A program made the position numbers and the translations under genes. A stretch of 64,000 bases of DNA from Cutaneotrichosporon cavernicola (lineage: Eukaryota; Basidiomycota; Tremellomycetes; Trichosporonales; Trichosporonaceae), in the NCBI RefSeq assembly GCF_030864355.1, contig NC_083393.1, forward strand, positions 3,472,001 through 3,536,000, written 5' to 3'. Under the pieces are notes generated by a model. The model saw only the letters and a list, made by a program, of their open reading frames with translations, was not told the DNA's origin and searched no databases. Below, one piece after another: positions 22,160 through 32,402 of the stretch; within the stretch, counting starts at the first letter, position 1; each line of letters opens with the position of its first letter.

Positions 22160-22249
22160 GTTCGATTCTGGTGGCTGCGACATCTCTAGCCTCAGTTCGA
22201 TTCTGGTGGCTGCGACATCTCTAGCCTCAGTTCGATTCGGAGTGGCTGC
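22160..22249. repeat. 35-bp tandem repeat, about 2.5 copies, T-loop-like core
   Basis: The unit starts GTTCGATTCTGGTGGCTGCG; copies at 22160-22194, 22195-22229 and a partial copy from 22230. GTTCGATTC is the tRNA T-loop/B-box consensus, and a D-arm-like GGTGTAATGGCAACAC lies about 75 bases upstream, so the array may derive from a tRNA gene. Confidence 0.8.
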
Positions 22250-22741
22250 GTTGGAGCGAGCAAGACATGTGGCACGTTGACACATGTTCTTGGCATCGCG
22301 AGTGACATTCCATAGCCCGAGGAATGCTGCGTGCCATCTGGAGTGCGTCAGTCCGCTCTGGCCCTAGACCTCGTGTAATCACTCGTTTCATATGTCATCA
22401 CTGCGAGCTCTCAGCACAGTTCCTACAGACTGCGTTCGGCGCCAGCCCACCCAGCGCCGACAAGTTTGCGATCGTGCTTGGGCGCACGCCGATTCAGGCC
22501 AACGTATCCTCCGTCGCGTACTTTTCATTCCTCGCCTGGTGCGATAGGCGGAGGGAGGGGGATGATGTCAGGAGCGCGCCAGTGAGTCTCCAACTTGTTG
22601 CAGGTTGTGCCGTCAACCCCGATGTTCGTCCGCAGGTCCTGGCGTCGTCATGCCCGCGGCGGCTGTCGTGCTAATCTCGTGTGGCCAGAGCACAACTCGT
22701 GTACCAGAGGTTGAGAGGCGGTTTGCGGATGTTTGTTAAAT

Positions 22742-23791
22742 CTAAGCTGTGCTTTCGGTCTCGCCGATGACAGTGTTTGGGATGTGTGGAGGCCGAGCAC
22801 TGATCTCAGGACTGACGTCGGAAGCCCACTCTTCATACGTGAGGCACACTAGCCGCTCGTCGTCGGCCTCGAGGCGGCAATGTGCAAGGAGAGCCCTCCG
22901 TACGGCCTCCAGCTCGTCCTCGGCGTCCGGGAAGCCAAAGTGCCGCCCACCGAAACGGTCGACGCCAACGAGCGTGATGCGCGTCCCGCCGCCCACGGAA
23001 GGTAACGCCATCATGAGGGTGACGCGCATGCCCTCCACGACCTCGCCGACCTCTGCGTCGTCTGGTACCGAAGGGAGGACGACCACAAGTTCGCGTAACT
23101 TGGATCGAATGTTGAATACGATACCGCGACGCGGGGGTCCGTTATAGGTGAGATGCGCCACGAAAGTACCACCGCCTCCGGCTGCGCGGGCGCCAGGCGC
23201 ACCAATCGGTGTCATGCCTGTGACGGTGACTGCGAGTTGACGGAACCGATCCCATGCCCGGAAAACGCCGTCGTCGTCATCGGTGGGGCTTAGGGAAAGG
23301 GTCTGTACAATGATGTGGGCAGGTAAACCGGCTGCTGAGGGGTTACATCGCCGCACGAGGGGGAGGGATAAGGACGGCAAGTCGTAGACATTGGCGGTGG
23401 CCGAGTCGAGGATCCGGATGTGGCCCATTAAACGCCTGTTCGAAGCCACATGAGTTGGACTTTGTGTCCGTCCCCCTTCTATTTGGCGTGTGAGTTGGCG
23501 AGCACTGGGGATGCAGGGGAGCAAGCGGTCTGGTGAATGGGGTGGGACAAAGCCTACCCCCGTCTTAGCACCTGCTGAGCGCGGGGCGACGGTCACGAGC
23601 ACGACGTGTTCGAATAGCCGCTCGTCGATGCTATCGCGTAAGCGGCGGCATGTCGATCGGAGGCCGAGGAGGGCGTCGAGTGGCGCGAGCTCGACAACGC
23701 GCGAGAGGATGTGCGGGAACCAGGTTTGGTCGAGCGGTGAGTGTCCGGCTCCGCTACGCCTCGTATCGCTCACGCTCACGCCGGCTTGCAT
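22742..23791 (-). CDS. F-box-like family protein 1
   Basis: Single exon, 349 aa; the first true ATG is at 23791. N-terminal F-box-like region at about residues 22-60: WFPHILSRVVELA, then LLGLRSTCRRLRD and LFEHVVLV, the helix-turn-helix pattern of cyclin-F-type boxes with the conserved L-R-x-x-C-R-x-x-R. A central block (RGIVFNIRSKLRELVVVLPS) and a C-terminal LVCLTYEEWASD correspond to shared blocks in the copies at 42-62 kb. No WD40 or LRR repeats. By analogy with F-box proteins it may be a substrate adaptor of an SCF ubiquitin ligase; whether this domain binds Skp1 is untested. It is the most divergent intact copy and lies 19 kb from the main cluster. Confidence 0.7.
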   Translation of the reverse strand: MQAGVSVSDTRRSGAGHSPLDQTWFPHILSRVVELAPLDALLGLRSTCRRLRDSIDERLFEHVVLVTVAPRSAGAKTGVGFVPPHSPDRLLPCIPSARQLTRQIEGGRTQSPTHVASNRRLMGHIRILDSATANVYDLPSLSLPLVRRCNPSAAGLPAHIIVQTLSLSPTDDDDGVFRAWDRFRQLAVTVTGMTPIGAPGARAAGGGGTFVAHLTYNGPPRRGIVFNIRSKLRELVVVLPSVPDDAEVGEVVEGMRVTLMMALPSVGGGTRITLVGVDRFGGRHFGFPDAEDELEAVRRALLAHCRLEADDERLVCLTYEEWASDVSPEISARPPHIPNTVIGETESTA

Positions 23792-25081
23792 GTGTGAGAT
23801 GTGGGTAGGATGGAGCAAAAGTTGAGGTAATCGAGTTCATCGAGACGAGGTAGGCGAGGGTCGGATGTAGGATTCACCACTGGTGCTGAAAGGCTAAATA
23901 GATCTAGGGAGCGGAATCACCGCGGTTCCCAGCCAGCCAACACTGCACATACAGTGCACGCCCAAGTGTGGGGAGTATGCCACAAGTGATACATGTGTGG
24001 AGATGGACGGGATGCTGGGTTGCGAATGCCAGTCGTCGTCGCGTCGGCTGTGGCAGCGGTGCTTCACGACCGTCTGATCTGCTATAGACGAGATGAACGA
24101 GACACATGTTACTGCACCTGTCGTGGTCTGCATCCCCTCGTCTTTGTCCACCAAGCGGCCGCATTACCTTCAGCTTAAGCGTCGTCCCCTGTCCCTAGGA
24201 TCGCGGTGGATAATGGATATCTTGCAGAGAATCTTACATCAGCTTTTTAGTCAGAACATGTGCAGATATTTAGGCCAGCATCTCGAACATGGTACAGGAA
24301 GCTCATTTATGGGATTACGACACGAGAACGAGCCGAAACAAACCCCCGAAACTGCCTCTCTCGAGTGGGTTACAATGGCGCGGCCAAGATGGTTGGGGTA
24401 CTGAAGCCCACTACTGGATGGGAGAATGCCACGCCGTCCACCAGCCCATCCCTTTCACGCTCTATCCATAGAGGATGAGGGGCGAACTGTGTCAAGACAT
24501 TGACCAATCCCGGAAGAAGGCTGTCCAGTGTGACCGCGCGGGATGTGTAGCGATTAGCAGAGACGAAGGCTTGTGACAAACCATAAACTGCAACCCAGGC
24601 ACAACACGGCGTTTGGCCGCGCTCGGCGTCTGCATTGGTTCAGCCCGTCTGGGGCTTGTTAGTACGGATCGAGGGAACGGGATGCACTGAAGAGGAGTCG
24701 AAGTGTGAATTCCGGAAGGTGAGAGAGTGATAAGCGGCTCACGCTAGTGAGATCTGAATTGGACGAGTACAAGACGCCAGTTATGTTCTGACCAGATTTC
24801 TTTTGTGAGCGAGATTGACTGACATGATGGGTGCTGATCACTTAAGGAGAGACGAAACAAAACATGAGGGCCAAGAAAACATTACACCGCAATTTGTAGG
24901 CCCATGTTAACTGTTCACACTCCCAAGTCCCTCGCCAAGTTTAGGGCGACGGAAGAGACAATGAGGCCGCTTGGCAAGTTCTCAAAGCGCACAAGATGGC
25001 CTACTCCTAAAGCGCGGAGGAAAACCTGGATCCCTCATCCCACCGCTTCAAGCCAAAAACCATGTCTCCGGTGCAAGGAGT
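23792..25081. other. Long intergenic region, no gene seen
   Basis: About 1.3 kb upstream of F-box-like gene 1. Only short overlapping ORFs; no RNA gene or repeat recognised. Confidence 0.45.
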
Positions 25082-25174
25082 AGCCTCGTGTGGGGCTCGA
25101 ACCCACGACCGAATGATCAACCGGAATATATACCGCATAAGAGTCATTTAATCTACCGACTGATATAACGAGGC
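25082..25174 (-). tRNA. tRNA-Lys (CTT), intron-containing, D-stem eroded
   Basis: Perfect acceptor stem GCCTCGT/ACGAGGC, T-arm GTGGG-TTCGAGC-CCCAC and anticodon stem AATGA/TCATT. The loop reads CT-CTT-A and then an intron of about 20 nt. The D-arm reads TATCAGTCGGTAGATT where GCTC...GAGC is expected, so the D-stem pairs poorly and the A box is damaged. It may be a decaying copy. Confidence 0.65.
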
Positions 25175-25561
25175 GAATGTTGATGGCCCGTGCGCGGAAG
25201 CGTAGATAAGGAAACGAGATTTCTGAGGTGTCTATGGCTTCAAATAAGTGTAAGGTACTGTCCTGTCGAGTCTGTGATCAGCAGTTGTGGCGGTGTAAAT
25301 ATGGTTGCCAGTGTCCATTGTCGCTAGAAGGCGTATGAACCGCCACGCTCCCCTCCTAGATGTAGGATCCGCTTGGACTCTGGGTAAATCAGGCTTCTCC
25401 GCCATGAGTTGTGGCGCATCTGGCAGCGCTAAATACTGATGATGACCGATCACCCATTCATCCGTAGGACCCCTGTTGATTCAGCGTGTCCTGCGCGTCC
25501 TTGGGTGTGGTTGTTCAGAAAGACATGGCAGACGTGCAGATGCTGACGTAAGTTGATCAAC
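25175..25561. other. Intergenic between two tRNA genes
   Basis: Nothing recognised. Confidence 0.5.
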
Positions 25562-25642
25562 GTCTTCGTGGTGTAGTGGTTATCATACTCTCTTAGGGTC
25601 TTGCTATGGGAGTGGCCCCGCGTTCGAATCGCGGCGAGGACC
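25562..25642 (+). tRNA. tRNA-Pro (AGG), short intron
   Basis: Acceptor GTCTTCG/CGAGGAC pairs throughout with one G-U. T-arm CCGCG-TTCGAAT-CGCGG is perfect; anticodon stem CTCTC/GGGAG. The loop TT-AGG-G is followed by an 8-nt intron. C73 discriminator, as in fungal tRNA-Pro. Confidence 0.85.
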
Positions 25643-25961
25643 AGCTGTCTTCACTGGCAGATACAGTTGCTTTTTCGATCTCGGACTGTTGGATGGGGTG
25701 TGGGGCTTGTTCGGCAGCAAGACATTCCAATCCGCGATCCACAACGAGGTGAGAGGTAGGAACCTGGTGAGTACGGAGATGGCAACAGCGCACATTGCAG
25801 CTGGGGCAGTCGCATCCTTTCATGTATGTAAGACACCCTTGGCCCACCGGTTATTTCGCATATCGGCATCCGGCTATCCAGGAGTTCACAGCCCACATCG
25901 GCCCTTCTACAGCCCGATACAAATACCGCTTCGTCTTTCTCATTTCAACAACTAACTCACA

Positions 25962-26674
25962 ATGCCCAGCGACAAAGGATTCTCCGGCGAGGAGATGTCG
26001 CCCGAGACGGCGGCGCTCGATGCGACACCACCCAAGCCCGAGGGTCGTATCGTGAGCAAGCGCATGATCCCCGCCACCGAGGCGGACACGGCGCACACGC
26101 GCAAGATCCTGCTCCGTATGCCGTTCGCAGGCGACATGTTTGCGCCGCATGTCCGCGCGATCGAGGCCGAGCCGATCCCACCCATTAACTCGAGGGGTGG
26201 GCGGGACGTCGAGGGTTGGACGGCGGTATATGAGGCCATCGTGCAGCCTTGTAAGTCGTGCTGCGGGTGAGGCTGATGGCAGGCTGGGTTAATGGGAGTG
26301 GAGGGTTGCATGGGGCGGCGGCGGCGTGGCTCGTTGATATGTGTACGGGAACGAGCTTTAGTCGGCTGCGTACCAAGACTTGGAACCCGGGAGGTCCGTC
26401 GATCGCGATTGATATGTCGTATTACAACCCGGCGCCAGCGTGAGTATTGCGGAGAGCGATATGGAGAGGAGGATTTGACACCAGTGGCACCCGACTGCGC
26501 GTCACAACGGTTATCGACCGCATGGGCGGGCAGCTGTCGACAGCGCGCTGCCTGATGAACGAGTGGGAGTCGGGACTGGCCATCTGTTCGGGGATGCACA
26601 CGACGTTCAAGCGTCCCAGGAAGAAGGCGCTGGGGTCCGATGGCCAGGCGGGAGCCGTGGAGGCGAAACTCTGA
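25962..26674 (+). CDS. Hotdog-fold acyl-CoA thioesterase (PaaI/THEM2-like)
   Basis: Exons 25962-26250, 26283-26439, 26485-26674 (211 aa). The hotdog core is seen as WVNGSGGLHGAAAAWLVDM, with the GG-x-H-G-A-x-x-x-x-x-x-D arrangement of THEM2/PaaI enzymes. It is followed by SIAIDMSYYNPAPAGTRLRV and a strand ending ARCLMNEWESGLAICSGMHT. An N-terminal extension of about 60 residues precedes it, with no clear transit peptide. Family members hydrolyse acyl-CoA or aryl-CoA thioesters; the substrate is unknown here. It converges with the Atg22-like gene 143 bases downstream. Confidence 0.85.
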
Positions 26675-26817
26675 GAGAGGTTGATGTTGGGTTGTAATTC
26701 TCGATTAGCATACTAGGATTCTTGGTTTGTTCAAATAGGTTCCCAGCCTAGCCTTGGACCAGTGACGTGGGACCGCAACTGATCTGATGCACTGATGCTT
26801 TCACTAATGACTACTCA

Positions 26818-28921
26818 CTACACTACAAAGGTGTCCCCGCGGATGCTACACAATCCCACTCCGTCACGCGCCGCAAGCTTCTCGGCGACCTCGTGGACTT
26901 GTCCGTGCCGGAGGTGGTACACGTGCACCGCCTCGTCCTCGAGGTATTTCCTGCATTCGTAGTGGGACTGCTCGACATCGACCCTGGAGAGGATAATCAT
27001 GGCGACCGAGCCAAGCGCAAGCAAGAACGTGAATGCCAAGTTGGTGTTGCCCGACCGGTCGATGATGGCTCTAGCTACGGCGAACCCCACTACGCTAGTT
27101 TGGCTGACGATGGCGAAGAGGGAGAAGAATAAAAACTCCTTGCCGCGCGGAACGACCTCAGAGATCATGGCCTGGCTAACTGCACGGAAGGGCGAGACGA
27201 ACACGCCGTAAAAGCCTGCATTAGCGATACCCAGCTCACAAAAGTCGTACCCTGATACAACCAGAACTCCCAGGTGTTTTTGAACCCGATCGGCTGGGTG
27301 ATGCCGATGCATCCCCATATCGTGATGAGGAGAATGAAGAAGCCGTTCTGCGTCAGCTCATTCCACAAGACGTACGATGAGGAGCATGGCCTTGGTTCGC
27401 AATAGCCAGCGCTGTTGGACGAGCCACGAAACGCAGATACCTATTACTTGTGCTCCGATGCCGTCCAGGAGGAGGTAATTGAGCGTGAGGGTGTCAAAGT
27501 CTACGACCTCGTCCTGAATCGTCTCCACCAACAACACGGCATCAGTATCTACCACGAGGAGGCGCACCGGTCGCGTTGAGGCATTCACCGAGGAAGAAGT
27601 AGGCGACGAGGTAGAGGAATGTTTGTTTGAGTCGATGAAACTGCTTGAGGGTATGGTAAACCTGCCGAAAGCCGGCGGTCAGGTAGGTTGTGCCAGGCGG
27701 GAGCTGTTGTCCGGGGCGATGCTGTTCGTAGAAGACTGCGTCAGGCTGCGTCAGAAGCGACTCACACCACGGGATCGAACAGAACACTCAAGTTAGTGCA
27801 GCTACGAGCGGACTTACTCCATACACCAGCGGCGTATGCGCATACGATTGAGAGCGCACGTGTATTGCTCTCGGGGTCACCGCGCGCAATGGCGAGGATG
27901 ATTGCGCAGAGCACGGCGAGGACGACGAGTTCTCCAGCCGAGCAAAGGGCGAACGACACGTGAGCGAGGTTGTTGCGAGCCAACATGTCGCAGTGTTCAA
28001 ACTCGACCTTGCTGCCGTCAGCGCAGGCCGAGTACTGTAGTAGTTGAGCAAGGGCTAACCTGATCTCCCCTGAGGCCAGCCTCTTTTCGTTGTCTTGCAT
28101 CTCGGGGTGGTCGCGGGCCAACGCCAGAAACGCAGCAGTCCAGAAAGTAAGGGCGACGTGGTACGCCATAATACCCCCGACATAAAGAATGGTACCGATG
28201 CGCCATCGCGGCGGCGACATCACCCCCAGCCAGCCAAAGCAGGCGCCCCACCCAATCACCGTCGCGATAGTCACGATATGTGGCCGCCACGACCCGTAGT
28301 CGGCCATACTGCCCAGTATGAGGAAGACGGCGGCTTGCAGGCCAAAGCTGATCGCGTTGGTGATCAACACAATCGAATGGGTACTCCGCTCAGCTCCGAA
28401 CATGTGGAGATGGCACGCGCCGTCGCTGCAACTCGAGCCACGACCAAGTTCGGGATCCCACCCGGCGCGGTGGAGCAGGTTGAGCCATGCGGCCAGGGCG
28501 AATTTGAATGGACCTAGTCCCGAGTTGCCCACGTAGTAGATGTACCAGCTCTGAGATTAGCGTATTCTGGAGGACGCACCCATCGTTCGCGAAGGGTTGT
28601 TGTGCGTCGTTCGCCGGTCATTGGGATGGGGGAGGCGAAGAGCGCCGCCTCGGCTGCGAGGTCGAGGTCGGTGTCTCTCCGTGATTCTTGTAGAGGAAGA
28701 GGGATGCCTTTTGGAGAGGCGATTGGTCTTTGCAGCTGATTGTCAAATATGACATGTCTCTTTGGCAGTGGCATGGTCATAGCCCTGTTCAGGCCGAGGT
28801 CGATGCGGGTTCCGAGGGTTACCTGTGTCGCTTCTCCGAGGGTGAAGTGACGAGCGAGCTCCGTTGGACTCGGAGGCTCTGTCCACCAGAAATCACCACT
28901 CAGTTCGGCTGCCTCGCGCAT
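26818..28921 (-). CDS. Atg22-like MFS transporter
   Basis: Minus-strand exons 28921-28580, 28550-27818, 27786-27766 (21-nt micro-exon), 27735-27589, 27548-27376, 27347-27251, 27215-26818 (636 aa). Atg22-family signatures: WYIYYVGNSGLGPFKFAL at the start of the membrane region, SIVLITNAISFGLQAAVF with MADYGSWRP, then PWFFYEQHRPGQQLPPG after helix 6. GVFVSPFRAVSQAMISEV and PRGKEFLFFSLFAIV follow, with SGNTNLAFTFL, and the protein ends in a cytoplasmic tail. Yeast Atg22 exports amino acids from the vacuole after autophagy; basidiomycetes carry several paralogues, so this may be plasma-membrane or vacuolar. Introns are 28-40 nt; the micro-exon was placed because it alone recreates the conserved PWFFYEQ. 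Confidence 0.85.
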
Positions 28922-29296
28922 GGTGAAGAGAGTGAATGGGAGCTGATGGGGCTTCTCAGGACTGGGTAACAATGTGCGCCATTTTCCAGAACTGCGGCTG
29001 GTACCAGTTCATATAGACGGGGCGCGCTGTGTTAGGGGTTATGATCAGTATTGAGGGCCCCTTGACGTCACAAAAGACCACACGCTGCCTCGATGAGCTG
29101 GGGCTGGGACGTGGCGCGGTTGGCCTTGGTTTGACCATTGTCCGTTATGTGTACATCTCAGTTGCAGTTGGATCATACACCTCGCTTGTGATATCGGTGA
29201 CTTTCCTCCCCGGAGGTGAAGGAACCGGCCATCGCCGACATCGCCTCTACGGCATTTATATCCCGAGCACCTCACCCCAGATTGTTCAACGACACA
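28922..29296. other. Divergent promoter region (Atg22-like / DUF2804)
   Basis: 375 bases between two oppositely transcribed genes. An in-frame ATG-less extension exists on both sides. No separate gene. Confidence 0.5.
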
Positions 29297-30313
29297 ATGC
29301 GCGAGAACGAGCTCACCTCCCCCGTCTCCCTCACCAGGGAGAACAAGTTCAACCGCGCCGCTCATGGGTGGGCGCGCCAGCCAATCGTCGACACGTCCGG
29401 CATCCACGACCGGAAGGACAACCTGTCCTGGGGCTCAAACAAGCGATGGGAGTACTGGTGTGTCATGACGCCCACCCACATCCTCGCATGTACCATTGCA
29501 AGTCTCGACTTCCTGTCCTCTGCCGAGGTGTGGATTTTCGACCGGGCGACAAACGAGGCTGTTTTGGCAAAGGGCGCCGCTGCGATGGGAGACCAAGGGG
29601 CTCAGGCAGCAACGCTTCCAGCGCAAGTCGAATCTGGACCGGCAACGTATTCGGGTGGTGGGGTTGAGGTGTGCATCGAACAGGTTGAGGGAGGGACGCG
29701 GATCCGTGCTTCTGCCGAGGGTGGTGGATTCGATATCTTGGCTGCCCGGCCTCTGGGACATGAGCGATTGGCGGTGGTGGTGCCATGGAGCGACGACCTG
29801 TTCCAGTATACTGTCAAAGACGTTTCGCGCCCCGCCTCGGGCACCGTCACTGTTGGAGGGGTCACTACGGAATTGGAGGGGGAGAGCTGGGCGGTGCTGG
29901 ACCATGGGCGGGGGAGGTGGCCTTCGTCCATCCAGTGGAATTGGGGGGCTGGGTGCGGCCGGGCGACGGATGGGCGCGCTGTTGGACTCCAGGTCGGCGA
30001 TAAGTGGACGGACGGCACAGGGAGTACGGAGAACTCGTTCCTGCTCAATGGAAGGCTTTACAAGATCTCGGAGAAACTCAAGTGGGAGTACGACCTCTCG
30101 GCACCACTTGAACGGTGGCGTGTCTATGGTGCTGGGCTCAACGCAACCCTCACCCCGTTCTACGACAAGTTCTCCAAGACAGACGCTAAGATCGTCAGGT
30201 CGCGGACCGACCAGTGCTTTGGTATTTGGGAGGGGAGCTTCGACACTGGTTCCGAGGTCGTGCGGTTCACGGACGTCATTGGGTTCGCGGAGGATGTCGA
30301 GCGTAAGTGGTAG
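29297..30313 (+). CDS. DUF2804 family protein
   Basis: Single exon, 338 aa. The family is recognised from the C-terminal half: WAVLDHGRGRWP, then IQWNWGAGCGR, AVGLQVGDKWTDGTG with TENSFLLNGRLYKI, WEYDLSAPLERWRV and LTPFYDKFSK, ending GFAEDVERKW. These are hallmark blocks of DUF2804, a lipocalin/tocopherol-cyclase-like beta fold. Biochemical role is not established in the family. There is no signal peptide or membrane span. The ATG at 29297 was chosen over upstream readthrough from 29216 because the MRENELTSP start fits the usual N-terminus. No introns, unusual for this region. Confidence 0.8.
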   Translation: MRENELTSPVSLTRENKFNRAAHGWARQPIVDTSGIHDRKDNLSWGSNKRWEYWCVMTPTHILACTIASLDFLSSAEVWIFDRATNEAVLAKGAAAMGDQGAQAATLPAQVESGPATYSGGGVEVCIEQVEGGTRIRASAEGGGFDILAARPLGHERLAVVVPWSDDLFQYTVKDVSRPASGTVTVGGVTTELEGESWAVLDHGRGRWPSSIQWNWGAGCGRATDGRAVGLQVGDKWTDGTGSTENSFLLNGRLYKISEKLKWEYDLSAPLERWRVYGAGLNATLTPFYDKFSKTDAKIVRSRTDQCFGIWEGSFDTGSEVVRFTDVIGFAEDVERKW

Positions 30314-30521
30314 AGTTGTAGGGATAGAGTTGTAGGAATAGAAGAGAGATGGATCGGGATCGTGGAAGCTGCGACCTTGGCGCCTACGCGGGTCATCATG
30401 TACTCTGGATACGACAATGTTGGTGGGAAGTGGTTGCCAAGCTCCACCGTGGGGCATTGGGATCAATGAGCAGTCCTCAGTCGTAAATCACATCACACAA
30501 GCGCTACATTTTGGTCATTGC

Positions 30522-31855
30522 CTAGAACACAAACACAGTCTTGCCAATCTTGTTCTGCTCAAACTCCTTGTAATACTCTGGCGCCTTCTCGAGGGGAACC
30601 TCGTGCTCGATAAAGTGGGAGAAGAGGTCCTGGTGCTGGCGGAGGATCTCGAGCGCAGCCGGCGTGAACGTTGGCACGGAGCAGCGGCCGAACTGGAGGC
30701 GGAGGCTTGGGTCAGCGGCTGTCATTCACTCTCACTAAAAGAAAGACTCACTTCTTTCCATAAAGCGTAAGACCGGGGATGGTCACGTCGTGCGTGTGCA
30801 GACCACAGCTCGAGAGCACGCCCCAAGGACGGAGAAGATCGATACCAGTGTCGAGGGCGCTCTGGTGTCCCACAACCTCGATGGCTGCATCGGCGCCAAG
30901 TCCATTCGTAGCCTCGAGAACGGCCTTTTTGAGCTCTTCGCCCTGGAGGGCGATGGCGCCGTGCTTTTCGGCCTGCTTGAGGCGGTGTGGGGCGAGGTCT
31001 GTTGCGAACACCTTTTCAAACATACTCAGCGCAGAGGTGATGGCACACAGTCCGACAGGACCACATCCAATGACGACAGCAACGCCGCGCTTGCCGGGAG
31101 GCTGCTTGACAACTCCGACTTCAAAGGCTCCAACAGGCTGGACCTGGTGGTCATCGAGGAGGTGGCGGGCGTTGTAGGCGGCACTGTAGCCGGTGGGCAG
31201 GATGTCGGCCATAAGAAGCAGGAGCTGTTCGGGGATATCGTCGGGTGCGTGGTGGAGCGACGCCTCGGCCTCGGGGATGCGGACGTACTCGGCCTGTGCG
31301 CCTGGGTTGGCTGCGGAGCCGAGAAGCTGTCCACCGCCATTACAGCGAGAAGTGTATCCTTGCTTGCAGTAGAAGCAGCGACCTGGGGTCAGCTTGGTCA
31401 TCTCGGCTATGGACCGGACATGGCCGGGCTCGTTGTCGAGTGTCCCTCGTTGCTACGCGCACCATTCCGCTTCACAGCTTTACTCACCACAGGTAGTCGC
31501 GAACGGCGCAACAACCTTGTCGCCGACCTTGAACTTGTTGACGCCGGGGCCGACGGCCGCAATGGTGCCGACAACCTCGTGGCCGATCACGTAGTTGTAG
31601 GGTCCCGGCTGGTGGCCGCGGTAGATGTGTAGGTCGGAGCCTGGTGTGAGCCAAGACCTTTAGCTGGATTCATTCCCAAGCGAGGCAACAACCCCTGCCA
31701 TAAAACCCACCACAAAGACCCGAGGCGGTGGTCTTGATGATCGCATCGTTGTCCTCCTTGATCTGGGGGGTGGGGACGTCCTTGACGACAATGTTGTAGG
31801 GCTCCACGATGACGGCAGCCTTGGAGGTAGCGGGAAGAGTTGAAGAGGCAGTCAT
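30522..31855 (-). CDS. Zn-dependent alcohol dehydrogenase (MDR superfamily)
   Basis: Minus-strand exons 31855-31711, 31640-31488, 31382-30752, 30705-30522 (370 aa). The GroES-like N-domain has the catalytic-zinc residues in GLCGSDLHIYRG and GHEVVG, and a structural-zinc lobe C-x2-C-x2-C-x7-C (CGRCFYCKQGYTSRC). The Rossmann fold shows VVIGCGPVGLCAI and ATDLAPHRLKQAEKHGA. The protein belongs to the zinc-containing alcohol/formaldehyde/polyol dehydrogenase group using NAD(P)+; the substrate cannot be told. All three intron junctions fall within conserved motifs and are fixed by them. It lies 3' of the indoleamine-dioxygenase-like gene in the same orientation. Confidence 0.88.
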
Positions 31856-32402
31856 GGCGGGCGATATAGTTGTGCGGTGTTGAGAGGAAAGAGAAAGCGT
31901 GGGGATGATATCGATGGGTTGATGCCTTTTGAATCAAGTGGGCACATGTCTTAGTTGCCGGTTAGCCGTGGCGAGTGGGGACCCCAAACTCGGCGCATCC
32001 GGTATTCAAACATGCCGACAGGAGATGAAGCCCAACGTGCCGCACGTGTCGGGGAGCGCGGCATGCTCTCGGCACGGCTCTGAGTGGAACACGGGTGACA
32101 TTGTGAAACGCCTTTGAACGCCTCGACATCAGCTGATGAACGATTGGAACGTGGCGATCAGGCTGTTGCTCACGGTCAGCCGAGCAGAGCCTGGCAACTC
32201 GTCTGCATCCTCTGCGCTCTGTCGATACCAGCCCACGCAGAGCAGCTTGCCGAAAACCGATTCCAGAGCACCCTTGGGATCATGCACTTGATAAAATTCA
32301 CAACTATGCCTACAATGTCGACGATCAGGGAAACGAGCAGACCCAAACTATGCAATCCTCGTACGTCCTCACCGTGACTATCTCTCTCCTGTGCTTCTGA
32401 AA
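31856..32402. other. Promoter region of the alcohol dehydrogenase gene
   Basis: 547 bases between the dioxygenase stop and the dehydrogenase start, both minus strand. No gene seen. Confidence 0.5.

Larger units (their letters stand above)
21555..22741. other. Repeat-bearing convergent intergenic region
   Basis: About 1.2 kb between the Pns1-like gene and the F-box-like gene on the minus strand. It holds three local tandem repeats (listed separately). A 116-codon plus ORF at 22324-22674 has no recognisable feature. Confidence 0.5.

Noticed and set aside
22076..22160. Possible tRNA-Arg-like gene
   Set aside because: D-arm is convincing but no matching anticodon 3' stem, T-stem or acceptor 3' strand could be found; kept only as a remnant in the findings.
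22324..22674. Plus ORF of 116 codons
   Set aside because: No signal, membrane or domain feature; probably chance.
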